Part shown: positions 27,577 to 36,782 of the stretch, one piece after another
How positions within the stretch are numbered: position 1 is the first letter of the stretch
How the letters are laid out: every line of letters starts with the position of its first letter
Assembly: GCF_001562055.1 (NCBI RefSeq)
Contig: NZ_LLWE01000021.1
Location: 1 to 48,899 of the forward strand
Direction of reading: 5' to 3'
Origin: Polycladidibacter stylochi
GTDB taxonomy: Bacteria; Pseudomonadota; Alphaproteobacteria; Rhizobiales; Stappiaceae
Length of the DNA: 48,899 nt
Translations under genes and position numbers: made by a program
The notes under the pieces: generated by a model
Databases searched by the model: none
The model's input: the letters and a program-made list of their open reading frames with translations, nothing else
What the model was told of the DNA's origin: nothing

Positions 27577-28617
27577 ATGAAACATCAATTTATTGCATCA
27601 GTATTTCTATTATTTGGTACGCAAGTTGCAACAGCATCTGAGCTACTTGAAGAAGCGATCGTTAACTTTAAGCCATTGCCATCCACCATACCGACAGTGC
27701 AGGGGCAAAGGATTACAGAAGAAAAAATAGAGCTTGGTAAAGCATTGTTTTTTGACCCAAGATTATCCGCCTCGGGCGTATTTAGCTGTAATTCTTGTCA
27801 TAACCTTGCCACAGGCGGCGATGATAACTTGGAAACCTCCATAGGCCACGGTTGGCAAAAAGGCCCACGCAATGCGCCAACGGTTTTAAATGCAGTTTTC
27901 AATACTGCGCAATTTTGGGATGGGCGGGCACCAGATTTAGCAGAACAGGCCAAGGGCCCAATTCAGGCCTCTGTTGAAATGGCAAACACACCGGAAAATA
28001 CAGTAGCAACTCTTAAAAGTATGCCGCAGTATGTTGAATGGTTTAAAAAAGCCTTCCCCGATCAAAAAGAGCCAGTCACATTTAATAATCTTGCACTATC
28101 TATTGAGGCTTTCGAGGCAACGCTCATCACACCGAGCCGGTTTGATGCATTCTTGAATGGTGATGTTGAAGCATTGAACGCGCAAGAGCAAAAAGGCTTG
28201 GCGCTGTTTATGGATAATGGTTGTGCAGCCTGTCACAACGACGTGAATTTGGGCGGGACTGGTTACTACCCCTTTGGTCTGGTGGAAAAGCCGGGAGCTG
28301 AAATTTTGCCCCCCAACGATAAAGGTAGATTCGCAGTAACTGAAACAGTTGACGATGAATATGTATTCCGCGCGGCCCCATTACGCAATATTGCAATAAC
28401 GGCTCCATATTTCCATTCTGGCAAAGTTTGGAATTTAAAAACAGCTGTAGAGATCATGGCGGATTCGCAGTTAGGCACCTCTCTTAGTGATGACGAATCA
28501 GAGGCGATTGTTGCGTTCTTGCATACACTAACCGGCAAGCAACCACAGGTTACCATCCCTGAACTTCCTGCGGAAACAGCAACAACGCCAAAACCTGTTT
28601 CACAGATTTTGCCATGA
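27577..28617 (+). CDS. Periplasmic di-haem cytochrome c peroxidase
   Basis: A 346-residue precursor of the CcpA/MauG di-haem peroxidase family that reduces H2O2 with electrons from cytochrome c. The Sec signal peptide is about residues 1-20 (V-A-T-A-S cleavage area). Two haem c sites are present: C-N-S-C-H (71-75) and C-A-A-C-H (216-220). Conserved N-A-P-T-V-L-N and F-W-D-G-R-A-P-D-L segments and A-P-L-R-N-I-A near 267 also fit. I start at ATG 27577, preceded by GGGAGAGA; a longer TTG-started frame from 27502 would cover the FNR box and spoil the signal peptide. It is a single-gene unit. Confidence 0.92.
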   Translation: MKHQFIASVFLLFGTQVATASELLEEAIVNFKPLPSTIPTVQGQRITEEKIELGKALFFDPRLSASGVFSCNSCHNLATGGDDNLETSIGHGWQKGPRNAPTVLNAVFNTAQFWDGRAPDLAEQAKGPIQASVEMANTPENTVATLKSMPQYVEWFKKAFPDQKEPVTFNNLALSIEAFEATLITPSRFDAFLNGDVEALNAQEQKGLALFMDNGCAACHNDVNLGGTGYYPFGLVEKPGAEILPPNDKGRFAVTETVDDEYVFRAAPLRNIAITAPYFHSGKVWNLKTAVEIMADSQLGTSLSDDESEAIVAFLHTLTGKQPQVTIPELPAETATTPKPVSQILP

Positions 28618-28702
28618 GCAATTTATGTCACCAAATATGAGAGTACCTTTGGTGCATAACTACAAAAAATGACAGGATTTCAACTGTTAACTATGTGATT
28701 TG

Positions 28703-28738
28703 AATGCGCCCTTGCCATTAAAACGCTAAGGGCGCATT
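28703..28738 (+). terminator. Hairpin terminating the cytochrome c peroxidase unit
   Basis: AATGCGCCCTT (28703-28713) pairs perfectly with AAGGGCGCATT (28728-28738) over a 14-base loop. AGAAATTTTAA follows. A second 7-bp hairpin (28629-28654, CACCAAA/TTTGGTG) sits closer to the stop codon. Confidence 0.7.
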
Positions 28739-28790
28739 AGAAATTTTAACTAACTACAACCCATGCAAGAAACTCTGATATTTTTTCCCG

Positions 28791-28820
28791 TTGACAAATG
28801 CAAAAAAATGGCGATAGATT
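28791..28820 (+). promoter_or_regulatory. Probable sigma-70 promoter of the tna operon
   Basis: TTGACA (28791-28796), 18-base spacer, TAGATT (28815-28820; 4 of 6 matches to TATAAT). It would start transcription about 55 bases before the TnaC leader peptide. I see no clear CRP site upstream. Confidence 0.5.
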
Positions 28821-28881
28821 TGCTTTGTAACACTTCGGAAACTTAAGTAATAGTTTTACGAAGACTGATGAGGATATCACC

Positions 28882-28980
28882 ATGAGCCGGTCTCTTCTGG
28901 TTCCAGTACATAACGCTCCAGCGTTTACAAAATGGTATAATCGCGACGTCATGCTCGCCTACGATTTCCCTCGCGCCTAA
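28882..28980 (+). CDS. tnaC: TnaC-type tryptophan-sensing arrest leader peptide
   Basis: A 32-codon frame: ATG 28882, stop TAA 28978-28980, with GAGG placed 8 bases upstream. The C-terminal half contains K-W-Y-N-R-D, and Pro30 lies exactly 12 residues after Trp18, with Asp22 four residues after Trp18. E. coli TnaC has K11-W12-F13-N14-x-D16 and P24, the same spacing, and those residues are the ones needed for tryptophan-induced ribosome arrest. I19 of E. coli corresponds to Leu25 here. Unlike E. coli, two codons (Arg, Ala) follow the Pro, as in Proteus, where tryptophan blocks elongation rather than termination. It lies 332 bases upstream of tnaA. In E. coli the arrested ribosome hides a Rho loading site and so turns the operon on. 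Confidence 0.85.
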   Translation: MSRSLLVPVHNAPAFTKWYNRDVMLAYDFPRA

Positions 28981-29312
28981 TCCTGCAAGGAATTATAATC
29001 CTGTAATCTACTGAAATAACATATAAATTGTTATTACTAGCATGCCATTGGGAGATGGTGGGTGGTCGGTAGATAACATAATCATGCAGCCAAACTCTCA
29101 AAAAGAATCAATCAATAGCTGGTCTATAGCATGGCATAAACATTTATTCGTTTAAGCCTCAATAGTACTCTATTGTCTATTTCAGTTTTGTAATGCTGAA
29201 ATTTAGAGAGTTTGAAGCGAGATTAAAGATAAATAAAAGTAGAACCCAAGTAATTCTGTGTCTTTAGATTCAGTCTGTGGGAGAGCTACGTCAAGTAAAT
29301 TGGATGAAAATC
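28981..29312 (+). promoter_or_regulatory. Untranslated spacer between tnaC and tnaA
   Basis: About 330 AT-rich bases with no open frame of note and no strong intrinsic terminator. A few weak dyads are seen, for example TCCTGCAAGGA right after the tnaC stop. In E. coli the equivalent spacer (about 220 bases) contains the Rho-dependent terminators relieved by TnaC arrest. The same control is expected here, but the Rho sites cannot be pinpointed by eye. Confidence 0.55.
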
Positions 29313-30710
29313 ATGAAACGTATTCCAGAGCCATTCCGCATTAAAATGGTCGAGCCAATCAAAATGACCAGCTTTGAAGACCGTCAAAAAGCATTGGAAG
29401 CCGCTGGTTACAACCCGTTCCTGCTTAAAAGCGATGATGTTTATATCGATCTGCTCACTGACAGTGGCACCGGTGCCATGAGTGATAACCAGTGGGCTGG
29501 CTTGATGATGGGCGATGAAGCCTATGCCGGGAGCCGCAACTTCTACAACTTAAAAGCGGCCATGCAGCACTTCTTTGGCTACGAGTATCTTATTCCAACC
29601 CATCAGGGGCGCGGTGCCGAGCAAATTCTGTTTCCATGCCTGATAAGGCGTATGAAAGAAGTGCGCGGCGGTGAAAATCCGGTATTTATCTCCAACTACC
29701 ATTTCGACACCACCGCAGCCCATGTGGAGCTGAATGGTGCCAAAGCCATAAATGTTGTGACAGAGAAGGCCTTCGACACCACAACCTATTACGATTGGAA
29801 AGGTGATTTCGACCTCGAAAAGCTCGAAGCGACAATCAAAGAACATGGCGCGAAAAACGTTGCCGCCATTGTCACCACCGTCACCTGTAATTCATCCGGC
29901 GGTCAGCCAATTTCCATGGCGAATATGTGTGCTGTCTATGAAATCGCGCAGAAAAACGACATTCCGGTGGTCATCGATTCCGCCCGCTATTGCGAAAATG
30001 CCTACTTCATTAAGAAGCGCGAGCAAGGCTACGCCGATAAGTCCATAACTGACATTATCCGTGAAATGTACTCTTATGGCGATATGCTCACCATGTCCGC
30101 CAAAAAAGACCCCATGGTCAACATCGGCGGCATGTGCGCCATTCGCGAAAAAACCGAGTTGTTCCAGGCGGTGCAAACCCTTTGTGTGCCACTGGAAGGT
30201 TTTGTCACCTATGGTGGTCTGGCTGGGCGCGATATGGAAGCACTGGCGCGTGGTCTCTACGAAGGTGCCGATGAGCACCACTTACACTACCGCATTTCGC
30301 AGGTTGAGTACTTGGGTGAAAGGCTGCGGGCAGGCGGTGTGCCTATCCAGTATCCGACAGGTGGTCACGCCGTGTTTGTTGATGCAAGGAAAATCCTGCC
30401 GCATATACCAGGCGACCAGTTCCCCGCGCAAGCACTTTGTAATGCGCTCTATCTGGAATCCGGTGTGCGTGCGGTGGAAATCGGTTCCTTCTTGTTAGGC
30501 CGCGACCCAGCTACGGGCATACAAAAGGAATCGCCACTTGAGTTAATGCGTCTCACCATTCCGCGGCGTGTTTACACCAACGACCACATGGATTACATCG
30601 CAGATGCATTGATTGAAGTGGCTAAAAACGCGAGCTCGATCAAGGGGTTTGATTTTGACTATGAACCGCCCGTTCTGCGTCACTTCACGGCTCGCCTCAA
30701 ACCACTCTAA
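29313..30710 (+). CDS. tnaA: Tryptophanase (tryptophan indole-lyase)
   Basis: A 465-residue PLP enzyme splitting tryptophan to indole, pyruvate and ammonium. The N-terminus [11 protein letters not shown] aligns with E. coli L-P-E-P-F-R-I. Landmarks are [20 protein letters not shown], the PLP Lys in M-S-A-K-K-D (about 261-266), [20 protein letters not shown] and the end [10 protein letters not shown]. The start is uncertain: ATG 29313 (weak TTGGATGA site), ATG 29304, or GTG 29277. E. coli TnaA has 471 residues. Assigned as tryptophanase rather than tyrosine phenol-lyase because of the TnaC leader and this close resemblance. Confidence 0.95.
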   Translation: MKRIPEPFRIKMVEPIKMTSFEDRQKALEAAGYNPFLLKSDDVYIDLLTDSGTGAMSDNQWAGLMMGDEAYAGSRNFYNLKAAMQHFFGYEYLIPTHQGRGAEQILFPCLIRRMKEVRGGENPVFISNYHFDTTAAHVELNGAKAINVVTEKAFDTTTYYDWKGDFDLEKLEATIKEHGAKNVAAIVTTVTCNSSGGQPISMANMCAVYEIAQKNDIPVVIDSARYCENAYFIKKREQGYADKSITDIIREMYSYGDMLTMSAKKDPMVNIGGMCAIREKTELFQAVQTLCVPLEGFVTYGGLAGRDMEALARGLYEGADEHHLHYRISQVEYLGERLRAGGVPIQYPTGGHAVFVDARKILPHIPGDQFPAQALCNALYLESGVRAVEIGSFLLGRDPATGIQKESPLELMRLTIPRRVYTNDHMDYIADALIEVAKNASSIKGFDFDYEPPVLRHFTARLKPL

Positions 30711-30717
30711 TTTGAGC

Positions 30718-30749
30718 AGGGGAGACGGTGGGACGTCTCCCCTTTTTTT
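30718..30749 (+). terminator. Strong intrinsic terminator between tnaA and the permease gene
   Basis: AGGGGAGACG (30718-30727) pairs with CGTCTCCCCT (30734-30743) across a 6-base loop, followed by T residues to 30749. It begins 8 bases after the tnaA stop. Only 47 bases separate it from the permease start, so the downstream genes probably depend on partial read-through. A small GCTAG-CAAA-CTAGC hairpin follows at 30753-30766. Confidence 0.85.
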
Positions 30750-30796
30750 GATGCTAGCAAACTAGCACCTGCCTCACTTCATGGGAGCGAAGTAAG

Positions 30797-32074
30797 ATGG
30801 CTGAAACTATTGAAACTGGAAATATTTCGCAAGGTAAAGATAAGGTCTCACCTTCATTTATCGGGGGGGCAATGATAATTGCCGGCACAGCAGTCGGGGC
30901 GGGCATGTTCTCTGTACCCACAGTCAGTGCCGGAATGTGGAGCATTTGGGCAATCATTGCTTTGGTATTCACTTGGTTTTGCATGTTGCATTCGGGGCTG
31001 ATGATTTTGGAAACCAACCTTAATTATCCTGTTGGTTCCAGCTTTGACACTATGGTAAAGGACACGCTTGGCAATGCGTGGAATATCGTCAACAACCTTT
31101 CGGTAGCGTTTGTCGGTTATATCCTTTGTTATGCTTATATCTCTGGCGGCGGCTCTATTGTTAGCCATACACTTACCGCCACCATTGGCTTTGCCCCGCA
31201 GCCAATGATTTCAGGCCTGATATTTGCCTTGGGTTTGGCATTTTTTGTCTGGTGGTCCACCAAAGCGGTAGATCGCATCACCACAATTATGCTGGGCGGT
31301 ATGATCATCACCTTCTTCATGTCGGTCACCGGCTACACATTAAATGTGAGTGCAACTAAGTTCTTTGATAGCGACAGTAATATGGGTTTGTTTTCATACT
31401 TCCCGTTCCTGTTTGCAGCATTACCCTTCTGCCTGGCCTCTTTTGGCTACCACCATAATGTACCCAGCTTGATGAAGTACTACGGTAAAAAACCGCAGGT
31501 CATCACCAAATGCCTTGTAACCGGTACAGTCATTGCGCTGCTGCTCTATCTGTTCTGGCTACTGGCAACACTGGGGAATATCTCGCGGCCAGACTTTATT
31601 CCGGTTATCGAAAAAGGCGGCAATATCGGCGTTCTTGTGGCGGCCCTAAGTGAAACCGTCAGTAGCGCTACAACATCCAACCTGCTATCCGCATTTGGGA
31701 ACATGGCGGTTGCCAGCTCGTTCCTTGGCGTATCGTTGGGCCTGTTTGACTTTTTGGCAGACTTGCTGAAGTTTGATGATAGCCGACAGGGTAGGGGTAA
31801 AACAGCGCTTGTTACATTCCTGCCACCGCTTATTGGCGGTATCTTCTTCCCTGATGGCTTTATTATGGCTATTGGTTTCGCAGGTCTTGCCGCAACAGTT
31901 TGGGCCGCTATTGTGCCAGCATTAATGGTGCGTCAAAGCCGGAAGAAATTCGCAGGCCAAACCTACAGGGTCTGGGGTGGCGACGCCTTGGTCTTCACTG
32001 TTGTAGGCTTTGGTCTACTCATTGCTATTAGTCATATTCTCGGCATGTTGCATATGCTGCCGGTCTATCCATAA
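30797..32074 (+). CDS. tnaB: Tryptophan/tyrosine permease (TnaB/Mtr/TyrP family)
   Basis: A 425-residue aromatic amino acid transporter of the HAAAP family with about 11 helices. The first helix has the family signature [30 protein letters not shown] and Y-Y-G-K further on are also typical. It should import tryptophan for TnaA, with the tna context favouring tryptophan over tyrosine. It follows tnaA, as in E. coli tnaCAB. The pyridoxal kinase gene starts 14 bases after its stop. Confidence 0.92.
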   Translation: MAETIETGNISQGKDKVSPSFIGGAMIIAGTAVGAGMFSVPTVSAGMWSIWAIIALVFTWFCMLHSGLMILETNLNYPVGSSFDTMVKDTLGNAWNIVNNLSVAFVGYILCYAYISGGGSIVSHTLTATIGFAPQPMISGLIFALGLAFFVWWSTKAVDRITTIMLGGMIITFFMSVTGYTLNVSATKFFDSDSNMGLFSYFPFLFAALPFCLASFGYHHNVPSLMKYYGKKPQVITKCLVTGTVIALLLYLFWLLATLGNISRPDFIPVIEKGGNIGVLVAALSETVSSATTSNLLSAFGNMAVASSFLGVSLGLFDFLADLLKFDDSRQGRGKTALVTFLPPLIGGIFFPDGFIMAIGFAGLAATVWAAIVPALMVRQSRKKFAGQTYRVWGGDALVFTVVGFGLLIAISHILGMLHMLPVYP

Positions 32075-32088
32075 CACGAGGCACGCAC

Positions 32089-32943
32089 ATGAAAGGCGTT
32101 CTTTCCATCCAGTCACATGTCACCTACGGTCATGCCGGCAACAGCTGTGCGGTATTTCCAATGCAGCGCAGCGGTCTGGAAGTCTGGCCTATTTATACGG
32201 TTCAGTTTTCCAATCACACCCAGTATCCGCAGGGTTGGACAGGCCGCGCCATGAGCGGCGATGAAATCCGTGAAGTGTTCAATGGCTTGTGCAAGTTAGA
32301 ATGCCTTTCAGACATTAAAGCCATCGTTACCGGATATCTTGGGGCACCAGGGCACAGCGAAGTTATCGCAGATATTGTAAAAGAAGTGAAACAACACAAT
32401 CCAGATTGCCTGTTCGTCTGTGACCCGGTTATGGGTGATCCGGCAAAAGGTTGTATTGTCTCCGATGGCGTGGCAGAGAACCTTATCGATATTCTGCTAC
32501 CCATGGCAGATGTTATTGTCCCCAATCAGTATGAGTTGACCCAGTTCACTGGGGTAGAAATCAACTCCCTACAAGATGTGAAAGCAGCCTGCACCAAAGC
32601 GCATGGCAAAGGGCCGCAAACCATCGTGGCTAAGCATTTGCACAGCTTGTCTGACCAAGCCTTTTCCATGGCACTTTCAAATGGCGGCGAATATTATCTA
32701 GCGCAACGCCCGCACTTGCCGTTCGAGCGGCAACCGGTTGGTGTTGGCGATCTTATTTCTGCGTTATACACCGCAGGTGTGCTGAACGAAAAAACACCAC
32801 AACAAGCCTTTGAGCATCTTAACAATGCAGTTTATGGTGTCTTGAAAGCAACAAAAGCGCAAGGTGAATGGGAGCTACAAACCATTGCAGCTCAAGAAGA
32901 GCTGGTTGCGCCAACCGCGTCATATAAACTTGAAAAATTCTAG
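32089..32943 (+). CDS. pdxY: Pyridoxal kinase (PdxY family)
   Basis: A 284-residue ribokinase-like enzyme phosphorylating pyridoxal to PLP, the cofactor of tryptophanase. N-terminal S-I-Q-S-H-V-T-Y-G-H-A-G-N-S-C-A is the substrate-binding signature of PdxK/PdxY. D-P-V-M-G-D and P-N-Q-Y-E-L-T-Q-F-T-G follow. The catalytic Asp is in G-V-G-D-L-I-S-A-L-Y (the classic G-x-G-D). E. coli PdxY has 287 residues. Its place inside the tna operon suggests cofactor supply is tied to induction of TnaA. The gene ends 8 bases before ridA. Confidence 0.93.
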   Translation: MKGVLSIQSHVTYGHAGNSCAVFPMQRSGLEVWPIYTVQFSNHTQYPQGWTGRAMSGDEIREVFNGLCKLECLSDIKAIVTGYLGAPGHSEVIADIVKEVKQHNPDCLFVCDPVMGDPAKGCIVSDGVAENLIDILLPMADVIVPNQYELTQFTGVEINSLQDVKAACTKAHGKGPQTIVAKHLHSLSDQAFSMALSNGGEYYLAQRPHLPFERQPVGVGDLISALYTAGVLNEKTPQQAFEHLNNAVYGVLKATKAQGEWELQTIAAQEELVAPTASYKLEKF

Positions 32944-32951
32944 GAGGCATC

Positions 32952-33335
32952 ATGAGCGCAATTACAACAGATAAAGCCCCGGCTGCCATCGGTCCCTACG
33001 TACAGGGTATGAAAATGGGCAATCAGGTCATCACTTCTGGCCAATTGCCAATTGATGTGGCAACAGGTGAAATGCCAATCGATCCGGCCGAGCAGGCAAC
33101 TCAGTCTCTCAATAACGCTCTGGCAATTATCGAAGCGGGTGGCCTGAGCGCGCAAGATGTGGTCAAAGCCACTGTATTCGTCAAAGACCTCAACCACTTT
33201 GGTGTCATCAATGAAGCCTATGCTGCATTCTTTGATAGTCATCAAGCAGGCTATCCAGCCCGTTCGTGTGTTGAAGTAGCGCGCCTGCCAAAAGATGCAT
33301 TGGTCGAAATCGAACTCACTGCAGTTAAAAGCTAG
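32952..33335 (+). CDS. ridA: RidA (YjgF/YER057c/UK114) enamine/imine deaminase
   Basis: A 127-residue trimeric RidA. It hydrolyses 2-aminoacrylate and related enamines/imines from PLP enzymes to keto acids and ammonium. Family landmarks are K-A-P-A-A-I-G-P-Y-V-Q-G near the N-terminus, S-G-Q-L-P-I-D, and the conserved catalytic Arg in P-A-R-S-C-V-E-V-A-R-L-P-K-D near the end. It is the last gene of the tna operon, with an AGGAGG ribosome site overlapping the pdxY stop. Tryptophanase releases aminoacrylate before it becomes pyruvate, so the job here is easy to imagine. Confidence 0.94.
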   Translation: MSAITTDKAPAAIGPYVQGMKMGNQVITSGQLPIDVATGEMPIDPAEQATQSLNNALAIIEAGGLSAQDVVKATVFVKDLNHFGVINEAYAAFFDSHQAGYPARSCVEVARLPKDALVEIELTAVKS

Positions 33336-33342
33336 GCGTATT

Positions 33343-33367
33343 AACGGGGCCAAATGCTGGCCCCGTT
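33343..33367. terminator. Bidirectional terminator shared by ridA and the Amt-MCP gene
   Basis: AACGGGGCCA (33343-33352) pairs perfectly with TGGCCCCGTT (33358-33367) across a 5-base loop. GCCTTTTC follows on the plus strand. It ends 9 bases before the convergent gene. Confidence 0.8.
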
Positions 33368-33376
33368 GCCTTTTCA

Positions 33377-35812
33377 TTAAAACTTGTAGGAACCAATTGC
33401 TTGCGTGAGTGTGTCTGCGGCACGTTTCACATCACTGGAAACCTGATCAGTCCGCTGGGCATTTTGTGCAGTTACTTCAGCTTCACTATGAAAAGCCTCC
33501 ATGGACATGTGCAATGCCTGCGCACCCGCAGCAGCTTCTTGGGCGCCACTGGCAATCTGCCTGCTATTGTCGCTGATCTGGTCAATGCTCTGGCTCACTT
33601 GCTGCGTGCTGGCAACGGATGAGATTAAACGCGAAGAAATTTCCTGAGCCGCATCATTTTGTGTGGTAGAAATTGAGCTGATTTGGCTCACGGCGTTATG
33701 CATGTCGCTTATAATCTCGGTTATGCTTCCGATAATTTCATTCACGTTTCCGCTGGAACACTGAATATTTTCAATTCTTTGCTGAATATCCTGCGTTGCT
33801 TTTGCGGTTTCCTCGGCCAATTGCTTTACTTCACTTGCAACAACCGAAAAACCTTTGCCTGCTTCACCAGCGCGTGCCGCTTCAATGGTGGCGTTCAAAG
33901 CAAGCAGATTGGTTTGGTTCGCAATCTTTTTGATTATCTCCACCACTTCACCAATACCGTCAGCTGCCATGCTGAGCGTTCCAACAGTTTCATTTGCTTG
34001 TGCCGTTAACTGGTCGGCATGTTGGGCAACGTTGGAAGCTTGTTCCGACCTATTCGCCACTTCACCAATAGAGGCTGTCAGCTCATGCAAAGCATCGCCC
34101 ACCAGCTCCATGTTCTGTGAAAGAGTTGATGCACTCTGCGAAATACCACTGATTTCGCCATCAATAGATTGCAAGAGCTCACTCATACCATCCACCTCCT
34201 GCGCCATTGCTTGGTTACTGGCAGTGACATCACGAGATTGCTGCGACATCTCCTCGGCGCTGGAGGCAAGTACGCCACTAACCGAGCGCATATGGACCGA
34301 ATGATCCTGCAGATTGTCGGAGGCGCTGTTTATTTGCCGCAGCAAGTGCTGTATGCGTTCAAGAAACGTATTGAACAAATAAGCAATTTCGGCAGCTTCA
34401 TCGCCATTTTCCACCTGTAATCGCTTGGTCAAATCACCACTACCAAAAACGACATCTTCCAAGCGTTGTTGTAAAAGGCCAGTCCCAAGGCTTGCCTTAT
34501 GCTCGGCTATATTCAAACCGACAACTTCTTGTTCCGCGCTCACACGTAATTTGAAAAAGCGATTGACGGCTAAGCACATGATATAGGCAACGCTAAATGA
34601 ATAGAGGAAGATATAGACAACACCTTCCAACTGGATAATAAACTGATCCCAGTGAGAGCCCGATACCAGTAAGCTTTCATCGCCAACGAGTGCAAGCAAT
34701 AGCGTGCCGACAGCACCGCTCACCCCATGCACAGGAACAGAGCCAATAACATCATCTATTTTAAGGTAATGCGTCATAATATAGCTGCTGAAATGCATCG
34801 CCAGTCCACTGGCCACACCAATTGTTATGGCTCCCCATGCATCCACCACATTACATCCAGCAGTAATACCAACCAATCCGGCAATGACCCCATTCAAAGC
34901 CTGATCGGGGTGGAAGTGTTGGGTTTTGATACGGTCCGCAATAATGGCAGCAGCGCCACCGAAAACCGATGAGAGAATCGTGTTGAATACGATAGGTGCA
35001 AAGTCAGAGTTACCAACTGTTGTTGAACCGCCGTTAAAACCGATCCAGCCAACCCACAATATAATTGTGCCAAGCGAGCTTAAAACAAGACTATGCCCTT
35101 CCATCGGGTTAACGGTGCCGGTTTTCCCATCATATCTACCAAGGCGTGGCCCTATGACAAGACAAGCTGCCAAAGCTACCCAGCCCCCGACGGAATGCAC
35201 AACTGTTGAACCGGCAAAGTCCATGAAGCCGTGACGTATGAGGTAGGTATCGACTTCGGGGTTCAAAAGGTTACCCCAGGCCCAGTGCCCGACAACAGGG
35301 TATATAAAGAGCGCGATTATAATGGTGACTAAAATATAGCCGGTAAAGCGCATACGCTCGGCTACCGCGCCAGAAACAATTGTTCCGGCAGTACCGGCAA
35401 AGACGGCTTGAAAAACAAAGAAAGTATAAACCCAAGGATCGTCGGCGCTACGAAAAGCAGCTAGCGAACTGCTAAAACCAAACCAGTCGCCTATAGGGCT
35501 GCCAAACATAATGGCGAAACCTAAAAAATAAAAAACAGTAACGTTGATTATTAAATCAACAATGTTCTTTTGAGCGACACTAATTGAATTTTTTGAACGC
35601 ACCTTGCCAGCTTCAAGCAGCAGAAAGCCACCTTGCATAAACAGCACTAAAGCAGCGGCGAGCATGGTCCAAATGTGATTCAGGCTATCTTGCTGCTCGG
35701 CAAACTTTGCCTCAACAGCGGCACTTAAAACACTTTCTGTTTCGGCAAAGCTATTAGTTGAGAATAAAAGAATGGTTAGTATTGTAATAAAGGTGAAACT
35801 TCTTCTTCGCAT
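33377..35812 (-). CDS. Amt ammonium transporter fused to a methyl-accepting chemotaxis signalling domain
   Basis: An 811-residue fusion. Residues 1-23 are a signal peptide, as in many Amt proteins. About 40-445 is a full Amt domain with 11 helices. The twin-histidine pore is intact: His206 in D-F-A-G-S-T-V-V-H and His362 in P-V-H-G-V-S-G, with Asp198 matching D160 of AmtB. Amt ends at [13 protein letters not shown]-like linker follows (G-D-L-T-K-R-L-Q-V, about 459-495). The rest (about 510-811) is a coiled-coil MCP domain whose hairpin tip is intact ([21 protein letters not shown], 630-650). No periplasmic ligand domain is present, so the Amt part must be the sensor. The likely role is chemotaxis toward ammonium, possibly also transport. 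The frame is continuous, so this is not an assembly artefact joining two genes. Confidence 0.93.
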   Translation of the reverse strand: MRRRSFTFITILTILLFSTNSFAETESVLSAAVEAKFAEQQDSLNHIWTMLAAALVLFMQGGFLLLEAGKVRSKNSISVAQKNIVDLIINVTVFYFLGFAIMFGSPIGDWFGFSSSLAAFRSADDPWVYTFFVFQAVFAGTAGTIVSGAVAERMRFTGYILVTIIIALFIYPVVGHWAWGNLLNPEVDTYLIRHGFMDFAGSTVVHSVGGWVALAACLVIGPRLGRYDGKTGTVNPMEGHSLVLSSLGTIILWVGWIGFNGGSTTVGNSDFAPIVFNTILSSVFGGAAAIIADRIKTQHFHPDQALNGVIAGLVGITAGCNVVDAWGAITIGVASGLAMHFSSYIMTHYLKIDDVIGSVPVHGVSGAVGTLLLALVGDESLLVSGSHWDQFIIQLEGVVYIFLYSFSVAYIMCLAVNRFFKLRVSAEQEVVGLNIAEHKASLGTGLLQQRLEDVVFGSGDLTKRLQVENGDEAAEIAYLFNTFLERIQHLLRQINSASDNLQDHSVHMRSVSGVLASSAEEMSQQSRDVTASNQAMAQEVDGMSELLQSIDGEISGISQSASTLSQNMELVGDALHELTASIGEVANRSEQASNVAQHADQLTAQANETVGTLSMAADGIGEVVEIIKKIANQTNLLALNATIEAARAGEAGKGFSVVASEVKQLAEETAKATQDIQQRIENIQCSSGNVNEIIGSITEIISDMHNAVSQISSISTTQNDAAQEISSRLISSVASTQQVSQSIDQISDNSRQIASGAQEAAAGAQALHMSMEAFHSEAEVTAQNAQRTDQVSSDVKRAADTLTQAIGSYKF

Positions 35813-36077
35813 ACATAACTTCCTAACTAGTTACTAGCTAGAACATCAGGATAGAAACAGTGTTTCAAATAGACTAAAGTATAATAGCCCGTAATGTAAG
35901 ACTATATTTATGGGGTAAGCAAAAATATCAGCCATTAAAAGCCTAGTAATATTGAATAGTTAGGGTTCTATGACTAATTACTAAGCACACAATGCATTAA
36001 TAGTTATCATTCTATGTAAATGTAGCCTGTGCATATGCGATTGGGATCAGAAATGTTTTAGAATCCTGTCGTATTAG

Positions 36078-36782
36078 TTAATAAAATTCATCATTATTAA
36101 TATTATCAAATGAAATCCATTGGACCTCCGCACGCTCAAGATGATTCCGCATGGCTAGGTCAGTTTGTTCCGCATCACCAGTACGGATGGCGTCAAGAAC
36201 TTTTATATGCCCATCAAGGCTCTCTCTATTATGGGAAATAATATTCTCTTCTTGTATGCCACGCCGCGCAACCAGCCAGCCCATGGCTGTCCGGTGCACA
36301 CTAACTAAAAGTGCATTACCAGACATTTGTGAGAGATAGCAATGAAACGCTATATCTAATTCACTAAACCTTTCGCGGCTATGAATATTTTTTTCGGACC
36401 TATCAATTACTTCTGTAAGGTAGGCAATGTCTTCATCGGTAGCATTATCAGCAGCTTCTCTAGCCAAACTACGTTCTAATAAAATTCGTGCTTCATTGAA
36501 ATTATGCAATCCTTTGGGGGTTCTAAGTAAATTAGTAACCATTCTATCAAAACCACGAAACATAACCGATGTATCTTGCTCAATTACGAGTGGTCTTTCA
36601 CCCCGCCGTATTTGCAAATGACCTTTTTGTTGTAGGGATGCAAGTGCTTCACGAATTGATGGGCGACCTACTTGAAACTGTTCCATTAATGTGCGTTCAG
36701 ATGGTAATCGGTCTCCCGGTTTAAAAAATCCTTCATTTAGTAAGCGCGTTATTTCTTTTTCTATGAGCTCCGAAAGTCGCAT
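36078..36782 (-). CDS. GntR family (FadR subfamily) regulator, probably of the TTT transporter
   Basis: A 234-residue regulator with an N-terminal winged helix (P-G-D-R-L-P-S-E-R-T-L, then G-R-P-S-I-R-E-A-L-A-S-L, about 22-51). A C-terminal all-helical FCD effector domain follows, with likely metal-binding residues in D-I-A-F-H and the later H-x3-E-type segment. It is divergent from tctC, so it probably controls the transporter and itself in response to its substrate. The gene is AT-rich, like its partners. The effector is unknown. Confidence 0.87.
   Translation of the reverse strand: MRLSELIEKEITRLLNEGFFKPGDRLPSERTLMEQFQVGRPSIREALASLQQKGHLQIRRGERPLVIEQDTSVMFRGFDRMVTNLLRTPKGLHNFNEARILLERSLAREAADNATDEDIAYLTEVIDRSEKNIHSRERFSELDIAFHCYLSQMSGNALLVSVHRTAMGWLVARRGIQEENIISHNRESLDGHIKVLDAIRTGDAEQTDLAMRNHLERAEVQWISFDNINNDEFY

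Noticed and set aside
29277-29312. GTG 29277 as the start of tryptophanase
   Set aside because: No ribosome site, and the added residues have no counterpart in E. coli TnaA; ATG 29313 (or 29304) aligns better.
28981-29312. An intrinsic terminator between tnaC and tnaA
   Set aside because: Only weak short dyads without T-tracts were found; Rho-dependent control is the better guess.
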